Positions 27,524-36,072 of a stretch of 64,000 nucleotides of DNA are shown one piece after another. The stretch covers positions 1 through 64,000 of the forward strand of contig JAEZSL010000047.1 of assembly GCA_023443925.1 (NCBI GenBank), in the 5' to 3' direction. The translations under genes and the position numbers were made by a program. The notes under the pieces are model-generated. The model worked only from the letters and a program-made list of their open reading frames with translations. It searched no databases and was not told the origin of the DNA. This DNA comes from Bacillota bacterium (GTDB lineage Bacteria; Bacillota_A; Clostridia; Lachnospirales; Lachnospiraceae). How positions within the stretch are numbered: position 1 is the first letter of the stretch; each line of letters opens with the position of its first letter.

Positions 27524-28459
27524 ATGATATCAAAGAACAAGTTTGTAAAGATAAAAGAATGGGTAAACAGGAATGGAAGAGATATTGAACTTAATTTATG
27601 GAAATATCATTTTGAAAACGGAAGTAAAGACGGTGTGATTTCAGCCTTATCCTTTTATCAGAATGAAGATGGAGGGTTTGGAAACGCTTTAGAACCGGAT
27701 AACTGGAATCCGAACTCCACCCCCTATACTACCTTGTATGCAATCAATATTTTAAAAGAGATTGAGTTTGTGGATTTAAACCACCCAATCTATAAAGGGA
27801 TTTTAAAATATCTTTACAGTGAAAAAGATATGACGGAATATGGCTGGAGGTTTAGTGTTTTAACGAATAATGACTTTCCTCATGCTCCATGGTGGAATTT
27901 CGATGAAGCAGCAAACATTACCGAAAGTATAGGAATAAGCGCAGGACTATCTGTATTCGTATTAAAATATGCCGATCATAATTCTCCGTTATATCAAAAA
28001 GTAAGTGGATTGGTGAAAGGTTCTATAGATTGTCTGTTGACTGGAAATAATTTTGGTGATATGGGTATCGGTGGTTATATAGAACTTATACAAGCTATGC
28101 AGGAATTAGGCATCAATGAGTATGATTATACCTCATTACAACTTAAAATAAACGAATTAGTTAAAAGCTCTATCGAAAAGGACATATCAAAATGGATATA
28201 TTATGGTGTCCGTCCTTCAAATTACATAAAAAGTCCTCAAAGTATTTATTATGCGGAGAATAAGGATATTACGGATAAGGAAATAAAATATCTTATGGAA
28301 ACGATACCTCAGAATGATGTTTGGGGAATTACTTGGACATGGTTTGATAATATGAGTAGATATAGTAAGGAATTTGCCATTAGTGAAAACTGGTGGAAAG
28401 CATACAAGGCAATTGAAAAACTGCGTTTTCTTAAGAATTTTGGATGTATTGAATTTTAA
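27524..28459 (+). CDS. alpha/alpha-toroid protein, prenyltransferase/terpene-cyclase-like
   Basis: A 311-residue protein with the repeat signature FYQNEDGGFGNALEPDNWNP near residue 43, typical of squalene-cyclase/prenyltransferase-type alpha-toroid repeats, followed by Trp-rich helices (WWNFDEAANITES near 124, VWGITWTWFDN near 266). The start follows AGGAAGGTGGATT. No classic DxDD or DDxxD catalytic motif was seen, so it may be a toroid of another function. It lies 52 bp before the VOC gene and may share its transcript. Confidence 0.7.
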   Translation: MISKNKFVKIKEWVNRNGRDIELNLWKYHFENGSKDGVISALSFYQNEDGGFGNALEPDNWNPNSTPYTTLYAINILKEIEFVDLNHPIYKGILKYLYSEKDMTEYGWRFSVLTNNDFPHAPWWNFDEAANITESIGISAGLSVFVLKYADHNSPLYQKVSGLVKGSIDCLLTGNNFGDMGIGGYIELIQAMQELGINEYDYTSLQLKINELVKSSIEKDISKWIYYGVRPSNYIKSPQSIYYAENKDITDKEIKYLMETIPQNDVWGITWTWFDNMSRYSKEFAISENWWKAYKAIEKLRFLKNFGCIEF

Positions 28460-28511
28460 GAATAATATATTAATACTTACTAAGAGTTTCAATGATATTA
28501 GGAGGCGTTCC

Positions 28512-28898
28512 ATGTTGAGGTCAATATTACAAATATATGTTAAGGGAAGCGATGAAGCTTTTGAATTATATAAGAAGGCTTTTGATGCCCAAACAGGTTA
28601 TCAGGATATCGATGAGAATGGTGTTGTGCTACATAGAGAGCTTAATGTTAGCGGACAGGCTATTGCGGTTGGTGAGGCGGATGATGGCACCCGCGCAGGA
28701 GGCGAAAATAGAGTAACAGGTAATACGATGCAGTTTTGTATTCAATTTGGAGAAGGTCAAGAAGATATGGTAAGAAAAGCGTATGAAGTCTTAGGTGAAG
28801 GGAGCGAAATTATTACACCATTTGGAGAGTTAAGTTTCTGCCCATGCGGAGTGGAATTAATTGATAAATACGGTGTTTGGTGGTGTCTTTTCGCTTAA
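28512..28898 (+). CDS. VOC/PhnB-like glyoxalase-fold protein
   Basis: ATG 28512 follows AGGAGGCGTTCC. The longer frame from 28374 overlaps the upstream gene and is not used. The 128-residue protein has the PhnB-type pattern LQIYVKGSDEAFELYKKAFDA at the start, VSGQAIAVGEA, TMQFCIQFGE and a C-terminal DKYGVWW. VOC proteins include glyoxalases, dioxygenases and antibiotic-binding proteins. The usual metal residues are not certain. Confidence 0.82.
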   Translation: MLRSILQIYVKGSDEAFELYKKAFDAQTGYQDIDENGVVLHRELNVSGQAIAVGEADDGTRAGGENRVTGNTMQFCIQFGEGQEDMVRKAYEVLGEGSEIITPFGELSFCPCGVELIDKYGVWWCLFA

Positions 28899-28983
28899 AA
28901 TATAATTCTAAACTCCTCAGAAATTTTGAAAAATTCAGGTTTCTGGGGAGTTCGTATTCATATTTGCATACTATGTATTTCTT

Positions 28984-29014
28984 AGCAGACGCGGATTTGA
29001 GTCTGCTATTATTT
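28984..29014 (+). terminator. terminator after the VOC gene
   Basis: AGCAGAC (28984-28990) pairs with GTCTGCT (29001-29007), followed by ATTATTTT. A second pair, AACTCCTCAGAAA/TTTCTGGGGAGTT, lies just upstream (28911-28952). Confidence 0.65.
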
Positions 29015-29024
29015 TACTATTATA

Positions 29025-29095
29025 TGCAAAGTATGCTTGACAATTATTGCAAGGCAGACTATACTTAAAATGCAAAGTAAACATTGCAAGGAGGA
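29025..29095 (+). promoter_or_regulatory. promoter with repeated TGCAAAGTA boxes
   Basis: TTGACA (29037-29042), 17 bp, TATACT (29060-29065). TGCAAAGTA occurs at 29025-29033 and again near 29071-29079, with further TTGCAAGG copies near 29048 and 29086. These are likely binding boxes for the XRE protein encoded next (autoregulation, inferred). Confidence 0.6.
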
Positions 29096-29103
29096 AAATA
29101 AAT

Positions 29104-29307
29104 TTGAAATCAAGGATTGCCGAATTGCGTAAAGAAAAAAGAATATCGCAGGAAGAACTTGCTTTAGCTGTCGGGGTTACCCGACAAACCATTACTTCTA
29201 TAGAAGTTGAAAAATATGTTGCATCTTTGCCTTTGGCATATAAAATTGCCCATTATTTCAATATGTCAATAGAAGAGGTATTTGATTTTTCTCAATTAGA
29301 TGATTAA
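29104..29307 (+). CDS. XRE-family regulator (TTG start)
   Basis: TTG 29104, eight bases after AAGGAGG, is taken as the start of a 67-residue helix-turn-helix protein. No in-frame ATG fits. ISQEELALAVGVTRQTITSIE is the DNA-reading part, and the end (YKIAHYFNMSIEEVFDF) is typical of the small YozG/YvaO-like class. The next gene encodes a membrane protein. This regulator/membrane-protein pair has a paralogous counterpart at 44718-45327. Confidence 0.88.
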   Translation: MKSRIAELRKEKRISQEELALAVGVTRQTITSIEVEKYVASLPLAYKIAHYFNMSIEEVFDFSQLDD

Positions 29308-29323
29308 AGGGAGGGTCTAGGAA

Positions 29324-29761
29324 ATGGATCAATTCAGAAAAAAAATAAAAATAAGAACAGTATGGCTCGTTGTACTTTCACTCACTACTGCATTAATAGG
29401 AGTTTATGATGTATTTTTTGCTCCTGAAACTCTAAAAAATATGGCGGTATTTGAGTTTCAAGGGGGAGCGTTAGCTGCTATCTGTATTCTATCTTCGATT
29501 CATATTATTAAATATAATAAAATACTTAAAGATGATAACAAACTGAAATTGGAATTTAACAAAGAGAATGATGAGAGATACAAAGCAATTAAAAGTAAAG
29601 CTGGCATTCCAATCGTTCCTATCTTTTCGATCCTGATGATGTTAACTGGAATCATAGCAGGATACTTTAATACAGAAGTTTTCTATATACTTATAATTGT
29701 TGCAATATGTCAGGTTATTATAAGCGGTGTAATTAAACTAATTTATATGAAAAGAATGTGA
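29324..29761 (+). CDS. small membrane protein paired with the XRE regulator
   Basis: A 145-residue protein with four predicted membrane spans (about residues 13-33, 43-61, 90-110, 117-138) and a cytoplasmic loop containing FNKENDERYKAIKSKAG. The same loop pattern (ENEERNLYINTKAG) is in the protein at 44917-45327. It starts 16 bp after the XRE gene behind AGGGAGGGTCTAGGAA. The function of such proteins is unknown; a role in sensing the membrane and controlling the XRE partner is a guess. Confidence 0.75.
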   Translation: MDQFRKKIKIRTVWLVVLSLTTALIGVYDVFFAPETLKNMAVFEFQGGALAAICILSSIHIIKYNKILKDDNKLKLEFNKENDERYKAIKSKAGIPIVPIFSILMMLTGIIAGYFNTEVFYILIIVAICQVIISGVIKLIYMKRM

Positions 29762-29898
29762 TTATAAATATACCCCTGGAGTTACAAAAGACGTATTTGG
29801 GAAAGACCATTCCATAATTTTCCTAACTTTTACGCAAATCGTTTTAAACATAAACCTAATCTATCATTTAGAAAATTCAATACGTAGAACAAATTAAA

Positions 29899-29946
29899 AT
29901 CCGAATTCTGGCTTATTGAACGTAACAGGATTCGGATGATTTTTAC
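29899..29946 (+). terminator. terminator
   Basis: ATCCGAATTCTG (29899-29910) pairs with CAGGATTCGGAT (29926-29937), followed by GATTTTT. It closes the XRE/membrane-protein unit. Confidence 0.75.
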
Positions 29947-29951
29947 TGCTT

Positions 29952-29998
29952 TCCACACACTGATTTGAGGAGTAAACTATCTGGCAGCAGATGATATC
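29952..29998. repeat. mosaic palindromic repeat, worn copy C
   Basis: CACACTGATTTGAGGAGTAA and the following CTGGCAGCAGATGAT match the P1-end/P2 part of copies A and F with several changes. Confidence 0.5.
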
Positions 29999-30154
29999 TC
30001 CGCTTCTATCACTGGAATATGTTGTCATTCATTATAATCAATGATATAATTGGTGATATTATGAAATACAGATATTGACATATTTGGAGCAAATAACTCT
30101 TTAAAGAGATAACCCTAAGTGCAATTAATACAGGAATTAGAAGAGGTGTAGAAT

Positions 30155-30370
30155 ATGGCACCTGACGGTGAAGAACAGGATGCTTATATTTTAGGTGTGG
30201 AATTTCCACAACAGGAATTTATCGGAAAGGTCATTGCAATCATTCACAGATATGATGATATTGAAGAAAAATGGGTAGTGGCACCTATTGATATGACTTT
30301 TACCATAGAAGAAATAAGGAAGCAGGTTCATTTTCAGGAACAATATTTTAATATTAAAATAGTATTGTGA
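30155..30370 (+). pseudogene. N-terminally truncated inorganic-pyrophosphatase-like protein
   Basis: The 71 codons match the C-terminal half of bacterial inorganic-pyrophosphatase-like proteins (APDGEEQDAYILGV, GKVIAIIHRYDDIEEKWVV, HFQEQYF). The N-terminal half with the first metal-binding residues is missing: the sequence upstream shows only a stop and no matching frame. An AGAGGTG site still precedes the ATG, so a short product is possible, but a working enzyme is unlikely. Confidence 0.7.
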
Positions 30371-30455
30371 ATTGCCTCGCGAAATGCATGCGAGTCATTA
30401 GAAGTATAGCAAAAAAGGCTATTCTTCACGATTTATGCCATGGGAGCTAGTATGA
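30368..30455. repeat. mosaic palindromic repeat, copy D
   Basis: P3 (GAATTGCCTCGCGAAATG..GCGAG) at 30369-30397 and P4 (TATAGC..GGCTATTCTT) at 30403-30426, then the linker CACGATTTATGCCATGGGAG. It starts at the stop codon of the truncated pyrophosphatase gene. Confidence 0.7.
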
Positions 30456-30512
30456 GGGGAAAAGCCGATTACATATGTACTCATTTGAAAACCATTTATT
30501 GAGGTGAGAAAA

Positions 30513-31259
30513 GTGCTTAAAGAAGAAAGACAGCAATTAATCCTAGACAGGTTATATGAATATGGCAATGTGACGGTTAATAAGCTTTCCGATGAATTCA
30601 GGGTATCAAAGGACTCCATTCGAAGAGATTTGACGGAGCTTGAAGAACAGGGGATTTTAAGACGTGTATTCGGGGGAGCCGTACCTTTTAAAATGCTGGC
30701 AGCAGATATTGATAAACGTATGAATGTTGAGAAGGATAGGAAATACATAGTAGGCCGAAAAGCGGTTGCACTGTTAAAGCCGGATTCACTTATAGCTATA
30801 GATGGAGGAACAACAAACCTAAGATTTGCATCCATCATACCGCTTTCTATAAAGCTGAGAGTGGTAACGAATAGTTTTCCGGTTGCTGAGGAACTTCGTA
30901 AACGGCAGAGAGTCGATGTTATATTTTTGGGGGGCAGAATAAATAAGGAGTCACAGACCACGGTAGGCGAGAGTGTATTAAAGCAGTTGGCGGATTATCA
31001 TTTTGACCAGTGTTTTATCGGAGCCTATGCCGTTGATGCGGAAAGTGGTATAACGGTTCCTTATCCATATGATGATGAAGCGGCAATAAAAAGATATCTG
31101 GTGGAAAATAGTGAGGACGTCAACATTATGTGCTCTCTCTCTAAATTAGATAAAGTCTCAAACTATAATATATGTAAAATTGATAGTGTAAGCCGGATAA
31201 TCTGTGAGTACCCGGTTATAAGAGAAATTCAGAATCGATACAAAGAAAAAATCTACTAA
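30513..31259 (+). CDS. DeoR/GlpR-family transcriptional regulator
   Basis: GTG 30513, six bases after GAGGTG, gives the usual opening MLKEERQQLILDRL; an earlier GTG at 30504 lies on the binding site. The 248-residue protein has the DeoR helix-turn-helix (VTVNKLSDEFRVSKDSIRRDL near residue 20) and a C-terminal sugar-phosphate-sensing domain (IAIDGGTTNLRFA near 90, FIGAYAVDAESGIT near 169). It usually represses sugar genes and is released by a phosphorylated sugar. No sugar kinase follows, so the target is unclear. Confidence 0.9.
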   Translation: MLKEERQQLILDRLYEYGNVTVNKLSDEFRVSKDSIRRDLTELEEQGILRRVFGGAVPFKMLAADIDKRMNVEKDRKYIVGRKAVALLKPDSLIAIDGGTTNLRFASIIPLSIKLRVVTNSFPVAEELRKRQRVDVIFLGGRINKESQTTVGESVLKQLADYHFDQCFIGAYAVDAESGITVPYPYDDEAAIKRYLVENSEDVNIMCSLSKLDKVSNYNICKIDSVSRIICEYPVIREIQNRYKEKIY

Positions 31260-31409
31260 AAACACGTAATAAAATGAGCCTGCTAGTGGAGCTTTATAAA
31301 TAAACATGCATAAACACGCATAAAATATGCTTTAAATTGAAATATAGATGTTTATAATTATACTCACAAAAACGATTTATTAAATACTACATAAATTAAA
31401 GGAGTATAT

Positions 31410-32081
31410 ATGAACAGCACAATTAAAGTTTTGGCCTCATTCCTAATCACATTGGCGGGTATTACAGTATGTTATACCGCATCCGCAATTCAGGCATTTA
31501 CCAATATCGGACAGGGGCCGGTTGGAGCGTTTCAGCTGACAGTTTCCTATGTTACGGGGTTAAAGATGGGTTTAATAGCAATTCTTTTTCAGGGAATATT
31601 TTTTATCGGACAGATTGTTATCGAAAAAAGAAATTGGAAAATCAGACAGAGCTTACAAATGTTAGTAACCGTATATGGCGGTTTCGTATTGGATTTCGTA
31701 CTTTATACATTACTTAGTGGAGTATTGATCCATTCCTACATATTGAAGATGATCCTATTTATTGCTGCTACCGCTGCAAACGCATTTGGTGTGTGTATTA
31801 TCTTAAATACAGGTTTTATACGGGTTCCAATGGAAGGCTTCCTGCTGCTTTTATGTGATAGAATTCATATATCCTTTGGCAGATTAAAGCAGGTAACAGA
31901 CTTTGGTTTATTGGCTATTGGTTTGGTGCTGACTATAGTTTTCCATTATGATTTTACCATAAGAGAAGGAACAGTCATAAATGCCGTACTATTCGGTTTT
32001 TTCCTGGATACCTTTCATCAGCCGGTAAACAGATATTTTATAAGACATAAATTAAAAAATGCAGAAGAATTAACTCTTTGA
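31410..32081 (+). CDS. YczE/YitT-family membrane protein
   Basis: A 223-residue integral membrane protein with about five to six spans. The pattern ASAIQAFTNIGQGPVGAFQLTV near residue 25 (a conserved G-x-G-P segment) matches the YczE/YyaS group. ATTAAAGGAGTATAT precedes the start. These proteins have no settled function; some sit next to biosynthetic loci. Confidence 0.82.
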   Translation: MNSTIKVLASFLITLAGITVCYTASAIQAFTNIGQGPVGAFQLTVSYVTGLKMGLIAILFQGIFFIGQIVIEKRNWKIRQSLQMLVTVYGGFVLDFVLYTLLSGVLIHSYILKMILFIAATAANAFGVCIILNTGFIRVPMEGFLLLLCDRIHISFGRLKQVTDFGLLAIGLVLTIVFHYDFTIREGTVINAVLFGFFLDTFHQPVNRYFIRHKLKNAEELTL

Positions 32082-32256
32082 AGTTCTTTGAAACTCTTAG
32101 AAACATTAAACTTAGTTCATTTAAATATAGAGAAGCTTCATTTTATTAAAAAAATGAAGTAATATTAATAATACATTGAGCAAAACTGCCTATAGAAAGA
32201 AATTTATTAAACTGCAAACTTGGGTTTATAAAAATATAAACAAAAGAGGTAAAAGT

Positions 32257-33129
32257 ATGATAATGCATGATAAATGTTTACCCTGTATCGTGAACCAGGC
32301 CATCAAGGTAGCTAATATAACAGGGGTACAGAAAAAAGATGAACTATTAAGAGAAGTTTTTACCTGCCTTAGCAAAATGACTTTTGAAGAGACCACGCCA
32401 GAAATCATAGGTGAGATTTTTGATTTAATAAAACTACATACAAATAATCCCGACCCATATAAAGAAACCAGAAACTACTATAATAATCTGTTTCTGCAAT
32501 TAATACCCGAATTTGAAAATAAAATCATGCAGGCGGAGGATTCCTTTCAATTGGCGATGAGATATGCAATTGTAGGTAATATCATAGATTTTAACCCCAT
32601 GTACAATACATTATTAGAGGATATTTATGACAGCTTTGATAAAATGGAACAGTTCGAATTGGCAATTGATGATTCCAAGGCACTGGCGGAAGATATATTA
32701 CAAGCAAAGCTGTTATTATATTTAGGCGATAATTGCGGAGAAATCTGTATGGATAAGATTTTATTAAAGAAGATAAAAGAACAAAATCCAAATGTGAAAA
32801 TAGTTTTTGCTGTACGCGGCAAACCTGTAGTCAATGACTCTATAGCAGAAGATGCATATTTTGTGGGGATTGATGAATATGCGGAGATTATGGATAATGG
32901 GGATGGTTCCCTTGGAACAGTGCTTCATCGAACAAGCCCCGCATTCCAAGAAGCTTATAGACTGGCAGATGTGGTAATTGCCAAAGGCCAGGCGAATTAT
33001 GAATGCTTAAGTGATGAAGAGAAAAATATATATTTCCTGTTAATGACTAAATGTGATGTAATTGCAGCCAATATTGGTGTTCCCGAAAAGAAAATGATCT
33101 GTATGAAAAATAAAATCAATAGGAAGTAA
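32257..33129 (+). CDS. DUF89 damage-control phosphatase-like protein
   Basis: ATG 32257 after AGAGGTAAAAGT gives a 290-residue protein. KCLPCIVNQAIKVA at the start, LLYLGDNCGEICMDK near residue 150 (metal-binding Asp-Asn), RGKPVVNDSIAEDA near 188 and IAKGQANYE near 245 are the marks of DUF89/ARMT1-type metal-dependent phosphatases, which remove phosphate from damaged or overproduced metabolites. The 3' end runs into a tandem repeat. Nudix and nitrilase genes follow on the same strand. Confidence 0.9.
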   Translation: MIMHDKCLPCIVNQAIKVANITGVQKKDELLREVFTCLSKMTFEETTPEIIGEIFDLIKLHTNNPDPYKETRNYYNNLFLQLIPEFENKIMQAEDSFQLAMRYAIVGNIIDFNPMYNTLLEDIYDSFDKMEQFELAIDDSKALAEDILQAKLLLYLGDNCGEICMDKILLKKIKEQNPNVKIVFAVRGKPVVNDSIAEDAYFVGIDEYAEIMDNGDGSLGTVLHRTSPAFQEAYRLADVVIAKGQANYECLSDEEKNIYFLLMTKCDVIAANIGVPEKKMICMKNKINRK

Positions 33130-33187
33130 TCAAATCAATAGGAAGTAATCAAATCGATAGAAGTAATAAAATCAATAGATGCAATCC
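33113..33187. repeat. tandem 19-bp direct repeats
   Basis: AAATCAATAGGAAGTAATC occurs at 33113-33131 and 33132-33150, with worn copies from 33151 and 33169. The first unit is the end of the DUF89 coding region. Confidence 0.85.
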
Positions 33188-33246
33188 ATTCAATAGAAAT
33201 TATAAAATGTAATATCTAACTCAATATATAAAAAGGCGGGGATGAA

Positions 33247-33699
33247 TTGGAATATTATAAAGAGCTGCGAAAATATGTTGGACATAGGCCTTTAATACTG
33301 CCCGGTTCCGTCGTAATCATTGTGAATGAAAACGGCGAAATATTACTGCAGGAAAGAAAAGAAGGGGGCTGGGGATTGCCCGGAGGCCTGATGGATTTAG
33401 GCGAGTCATTCGTCGATACGGCGAAAAGGGAAGTCTTGGAGGAGACGGGACTACATATTGATAACCTGCTATTACTTGAGGTACTCTCCGGCTCTGAATG
33501 TTATTATAAAAATCCCAATGGGGATGAACTATATTCCATAACTGCTGTTTATAAGACAACGGATTTTAATGGCGAATTAAGACCGGACCCAGACGAAAGT
33601 AAAAGCCTGAGCTTTTATAAACTCGATTCCTTACCGGATAACATGGAGCTGGAATATAGAAATTGCATCAAAGCTTACGTTAGAACTCTTTATGAATAA
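33247..33699 (+). CDS. Nudix hydrolase (TTG start)
   Basis: A 150-residue Nudix enzyme with the full box GLMDLGESFVDTAKREVLEE followed by TG (GX5EX7REUXEEXGU) near residues 47-68, which binds Mg2+ and cleaves nucleoside diphosphates linked to other groups. TTG 33247 after AGGCGGGG is the start; no in-frame ATG is near. The substrate class (nucleotide sugar, dNTP, ADP-ribose) is not visible. It lies between the DUF89 and nitrilase genes. Confidence 0.9.
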   Translation: MEYYKELRKYVGHRPLILPGSVVIIVNENGEILLQERKEGGWGLPGGLMDLGESFVDTAKREVLEETGLHIDNLLLLEVLSGSECYYKNPNGDELYSITAVYKTTDFNGELRPDPDESKSLSFYKLDSLPDNMELEYRNCIKAYVRTLYE

Positions 33700-33729
33700 A
33701 ATAAATACAAACTTAACGAGGTGATAACT

Positions 33730-34587
33730 ATGAAAGAATTTAAGGTTGCAATAATCCAGCATAATGTGTCTCAGCCAGATAAAGAAGCGAATACCAATCT
33801 GGCAATTCAGTATATAAAAGAAGCAAAAGAAAACGGAGCGGATTTTGTGCTATTTCCGGAGTGCTGGATAACGGCATACTGTGCGCCTGATATCTGCCAT
33901 GAATTACGGCCGGTTGAAGAAATTGAGAAGGATTCGGAATTTGTTAAATGGTGTGAGGAGTCCTTAAGCGATGACAGCAAATATCTTAAGCAGATTATAG
34001 GCGCTGCAAAAGAATTTGAGATTGGCGTAGAGATTACGGGATTTACAAAAGGAAAAAAATATCCGCAAAATACTGCGTTCATTATTGACCGTAGCGGTTC
34101 AGTAATTCTTAAGTACTCTAAAGTACATACCTGTGATTTTGACTGGGAGCGGTATTTGGAAAGCGGTGAGGCATTTCATGTCTGCCATTTTGATGATATA
34201 TGTATCGGTGTCATGATTTGCTATGACAGGGAGCATCCGGAGAGTGCCAGAGAATTAATGCTGCAAGGGGCTGAATTAATTCTAATGCCAAATGATTGCG
34301 ATGGTATGAAACCGAGATTACAGGAATTATCGGTGCATGCAATGCAAAATATGGTCGGTATCGCAATGGCAAACCCCCCAGGTAAAAAGGCAGGTAATTC
34401 CTGCGCTTATAACCCTATGGTATGGGACAAAAACGGCAATTTGCTTGATAATACGATTGTAATTGCAGATGCAGAATACGATGGAATCGTTTATGCATCC
34501 TTTGATATGGAGGCAATCAGAGAATACAGGGAACGAGAAGACCTGGGGAAATACAGAAAAACCAGAGCCTATAGACATCTGGTTTAG
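33730..34587 (+). CDS. carbon-nitrogen hydrolase (nitrilase superfamily)
   Basis: ATG 33730 after GAGGTG starts a 285-residue protein with the Glu-Lys-Cys triad: Glu in FVLFPECW near residue 40, Lys in KYSKVHTCDFDWE near residue 130, Cys in GVMICYDREHPESA near residue 161. Members hydrolyse amides such as N-carbamyl compounds, omega-amides or deaminated glutathione. With the Nudix and DUF89 genes before it, a clean-up role is plausible (inference). Confidence 0.9.
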   Translation: MKEFKVAIIQHNVSQPDKEANTNLAIQYIKEAKENGADFVLFPECWITAYCAPDICHELRPVEEIEKDSEFVKWCEESLSDDSKYLKQIIGAAKEFEIGVEITGFTKGKKYPQNTAFIIDRSGSVILKYSKVHTCDFDWERYLESGEAFHVCHFDDICIGVMICYDREHPESARELMLQGAELILMPNDCDGMKPRLQELSVHAMQNMVGIAMANPPGKKAGNSCAYNPMVWDKNGNLLDNTIVIADAEYDGIVYASFDMEAIREYREREDLGKYRKTRAYRHLV

Positions 34588-34638
34588 GTTTTAAGCATTG
34601 TAAAATACAGTTGACAAGAGTCTACACTGAATTACAGT

Positions 34639-34670
34639 CTGGCGGGTTGTGTGTTGCCCGTCAGATTTTT
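34639..34670 (+). terminator. terminator after the nitrilase gene
   Basis: CTGGCGGG (34639-34646) pairs with CCCGTCAG (34657-34664), followed by ATTTTTTA. Confidence 0.85.
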
Positions 34671-34671
34671 T

Positions 34672-34799
34672 ATCGTATAGAGGAAAGTTCGTCCTATTCG
34701 ATAAAAACCCTCCGGGGGAGGCACATGACGTGCTTAAGGAAGATTGTGCATTGCCGTGACAGCGCGTCAACGCTAGAGTCTGGCGAGCCAGACTCTAGC
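34672..34799. ncRNA. hairpin-dense segment, possible structured RNA
   Basis: Four stems follow each other: ATCGTATAGAGGA/TCCTATTCGAT (34672-34702), CCTCC/GGAGG (34709-34721), TGACGTGCT/AGCGCGTCA (34726-34769) and GCTAGAGTCTGGC/GCCAGACTCTAGC (34772-34799, 13 exact pairs). The segment is richer in GC than its flanks. I recognise no known riboswitch or RNA family, and the strand is unknown. A 97-codon frame crosses it but is probably chance. Confidence 0.4.
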
Positions 34800-35035
34800 T
34801 TAAGTTATGAAATTTTTGGCGGTGGTTTTCAAGATAGCAGCCATAAAAACCGGAATACACTGTTTGTCATCTTAGTGATTATAGGTTTTATATATTCGTG
34901 TTAGAAGAAAAAAATATTAAAAATAAATATAATATTTATTACAAATAGGCAAGAATTGTTAAGAAAGATTATTATTCCTTTGATATAATAAATTTGTAGC
35001 CGCTGCAAGAAAAACAGAAGGAGAAGAATAGGAAT

Positions 35036-35881
35036 ATGAGCCATTTTAATAAGGTAAAAGAAGCTCTTGAGTTTATCGATGAGCATTTAGATGAGCAGAT
35101 AACATTGGAAAACGTTGCAAAACAATTTAACTTTTCTGCTTACTATTTCCATAGACTGTTTTCTTTAATTGTAGGAAAGACAATGGCGGTCTATATAAAT
35201 GAGAGAAGAATGCAACGTGCCTGCATGCAGCTTTCCACAACAGATCAACGAATCATAGATATTGGTCTTGGCTGCGGCTTTAATTCTGCACAAGCATTTT
35301 CCAGAGCCTTTAAACTTTTTAATGGCCTTTCGCCAAGGGAATACCGCAGTCAGGGTTTATCACCGGTAGTTGTGACGGCGGAGGAGTTGATTATGAGATT
35401 TACGAATCGATTAAAAGGAGGGATTTATTTGAATCCTAAGATAATAAAATGTGATGAATTAATAATTGCTGGTGTTTCTGGTGACGGTAACAAAACATGG
35501 GAGGTTTGGGATGCATTTGAAAAGCTCTCTGCAATGACTCCAATCAATAAAAAACTCTCTGAGAATGGTTATGAAGTCAGATTATATACCGGTGATATCT
35601 GCAATATACAGGTTGGTTTTGCAGTTTCTGATGAAGAGGTTGAATCCGGATATGAAGTTATAAAATTGCCTCCATCAAAATACGCTGCTTTTGAAATATA
35701 TGTAACCAATGGTTATGAAAGCGAAAATAATGCGATGAATGAGTGGCTGGAAACAAACCAGGAAGGTTATAAAGAAAAGCTGCTAGACAACACAAATTAC
35801 TGTGTTGAATATTATGATGAGCGATTTAAAGGAAGTGAATCGGGTTCTATCGTAGAAATCTGGATTCCAATTGAAAAATAA
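35036..35881 (+). CDS. AraC regulator with GyrI-like ligand-binding domain
   Basis: A 281-residue regulator of the Rob/SoxS-type layout: two helix-turn-helix motifs at the N-terminus (ITLENVAKQFNFSAYYFHRLFS near residue 22; IIDIGLGCGFNSAQAFSRAFK near residue 74) and a GyrI-like effector-binding domain from about residue 125 (INKKLSENGYEVRLYTGD; PPSKYAAFEIYVTNGYES). Such proteins bind drugs or other hydrophobic molecules. AAGGAGAAGAATAGGA precedes the start, and an extended -10 (TGATATAAT) is at 34981-34989. Confidence 0.88.
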   Translation: MSHFNKVKEALEFIDEHLDEQITLENVAKQFNFSAYYFHRLFSLIVGKTMAVYINERRMQRACMQLSTTDQRIIDIGLGCGFNSAQAFSRAFKLFNGLSPREYRSQGLSPVVVTAEELIMRFTNRLKGGIYLNPKIIKCDELIIAGVSGDGNKTWEVWDAFEKLSAMTPINKKLSENGYEVRLYTGDICNIQVGFAVSDEEVESGYEVIKLPPSKYAAFEIYVTNGYESENNAMNEWLETNQEGYKEKLLDNTNYCVEYYDERFKGSESGSIVEIWIPIEK

Positions 35882-35958
35882 TGAGCACTTATATAATTTT
35901 GTGTTAGTATAGTCTATAGTTTTGAAATATTTGAGAACAAATCTAAGCATTTGGCCCT

Positions 35959-36032
35959 AACCAGCCGGTCAAGGAAAGTTAGTATTTTGCTGACAAAAGC
36001 TACTGCTTTATAAATCTTTGACTGGCTGGGTT
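35959..36032. terminator. long-range inverted pair between convergent genes
   Basis: AACCAGCCGGTCAAGGA (35959-35975) pairs with TCTTTGACTGGCTGGGTT (36015-36032) across a 39-nt loop. It is a possible shared terminator. Confidence 0.45.
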
Positions 36033-36072
36033 ATGCGAATATAACTATATATTTCATGGTTTTAGGAATGCA

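Noticed and set aside
33113..33187. Repeats as a CRISPR array
   Set aside because: The units abut without unique spacers and no cas gene is present.
34611..34904. 97-codon plus-strand frame after the nitrilase gene
   Set aside because: It runs through a terminator and four hairpins, has no clear ribosome binding site and no protein-like pattern.
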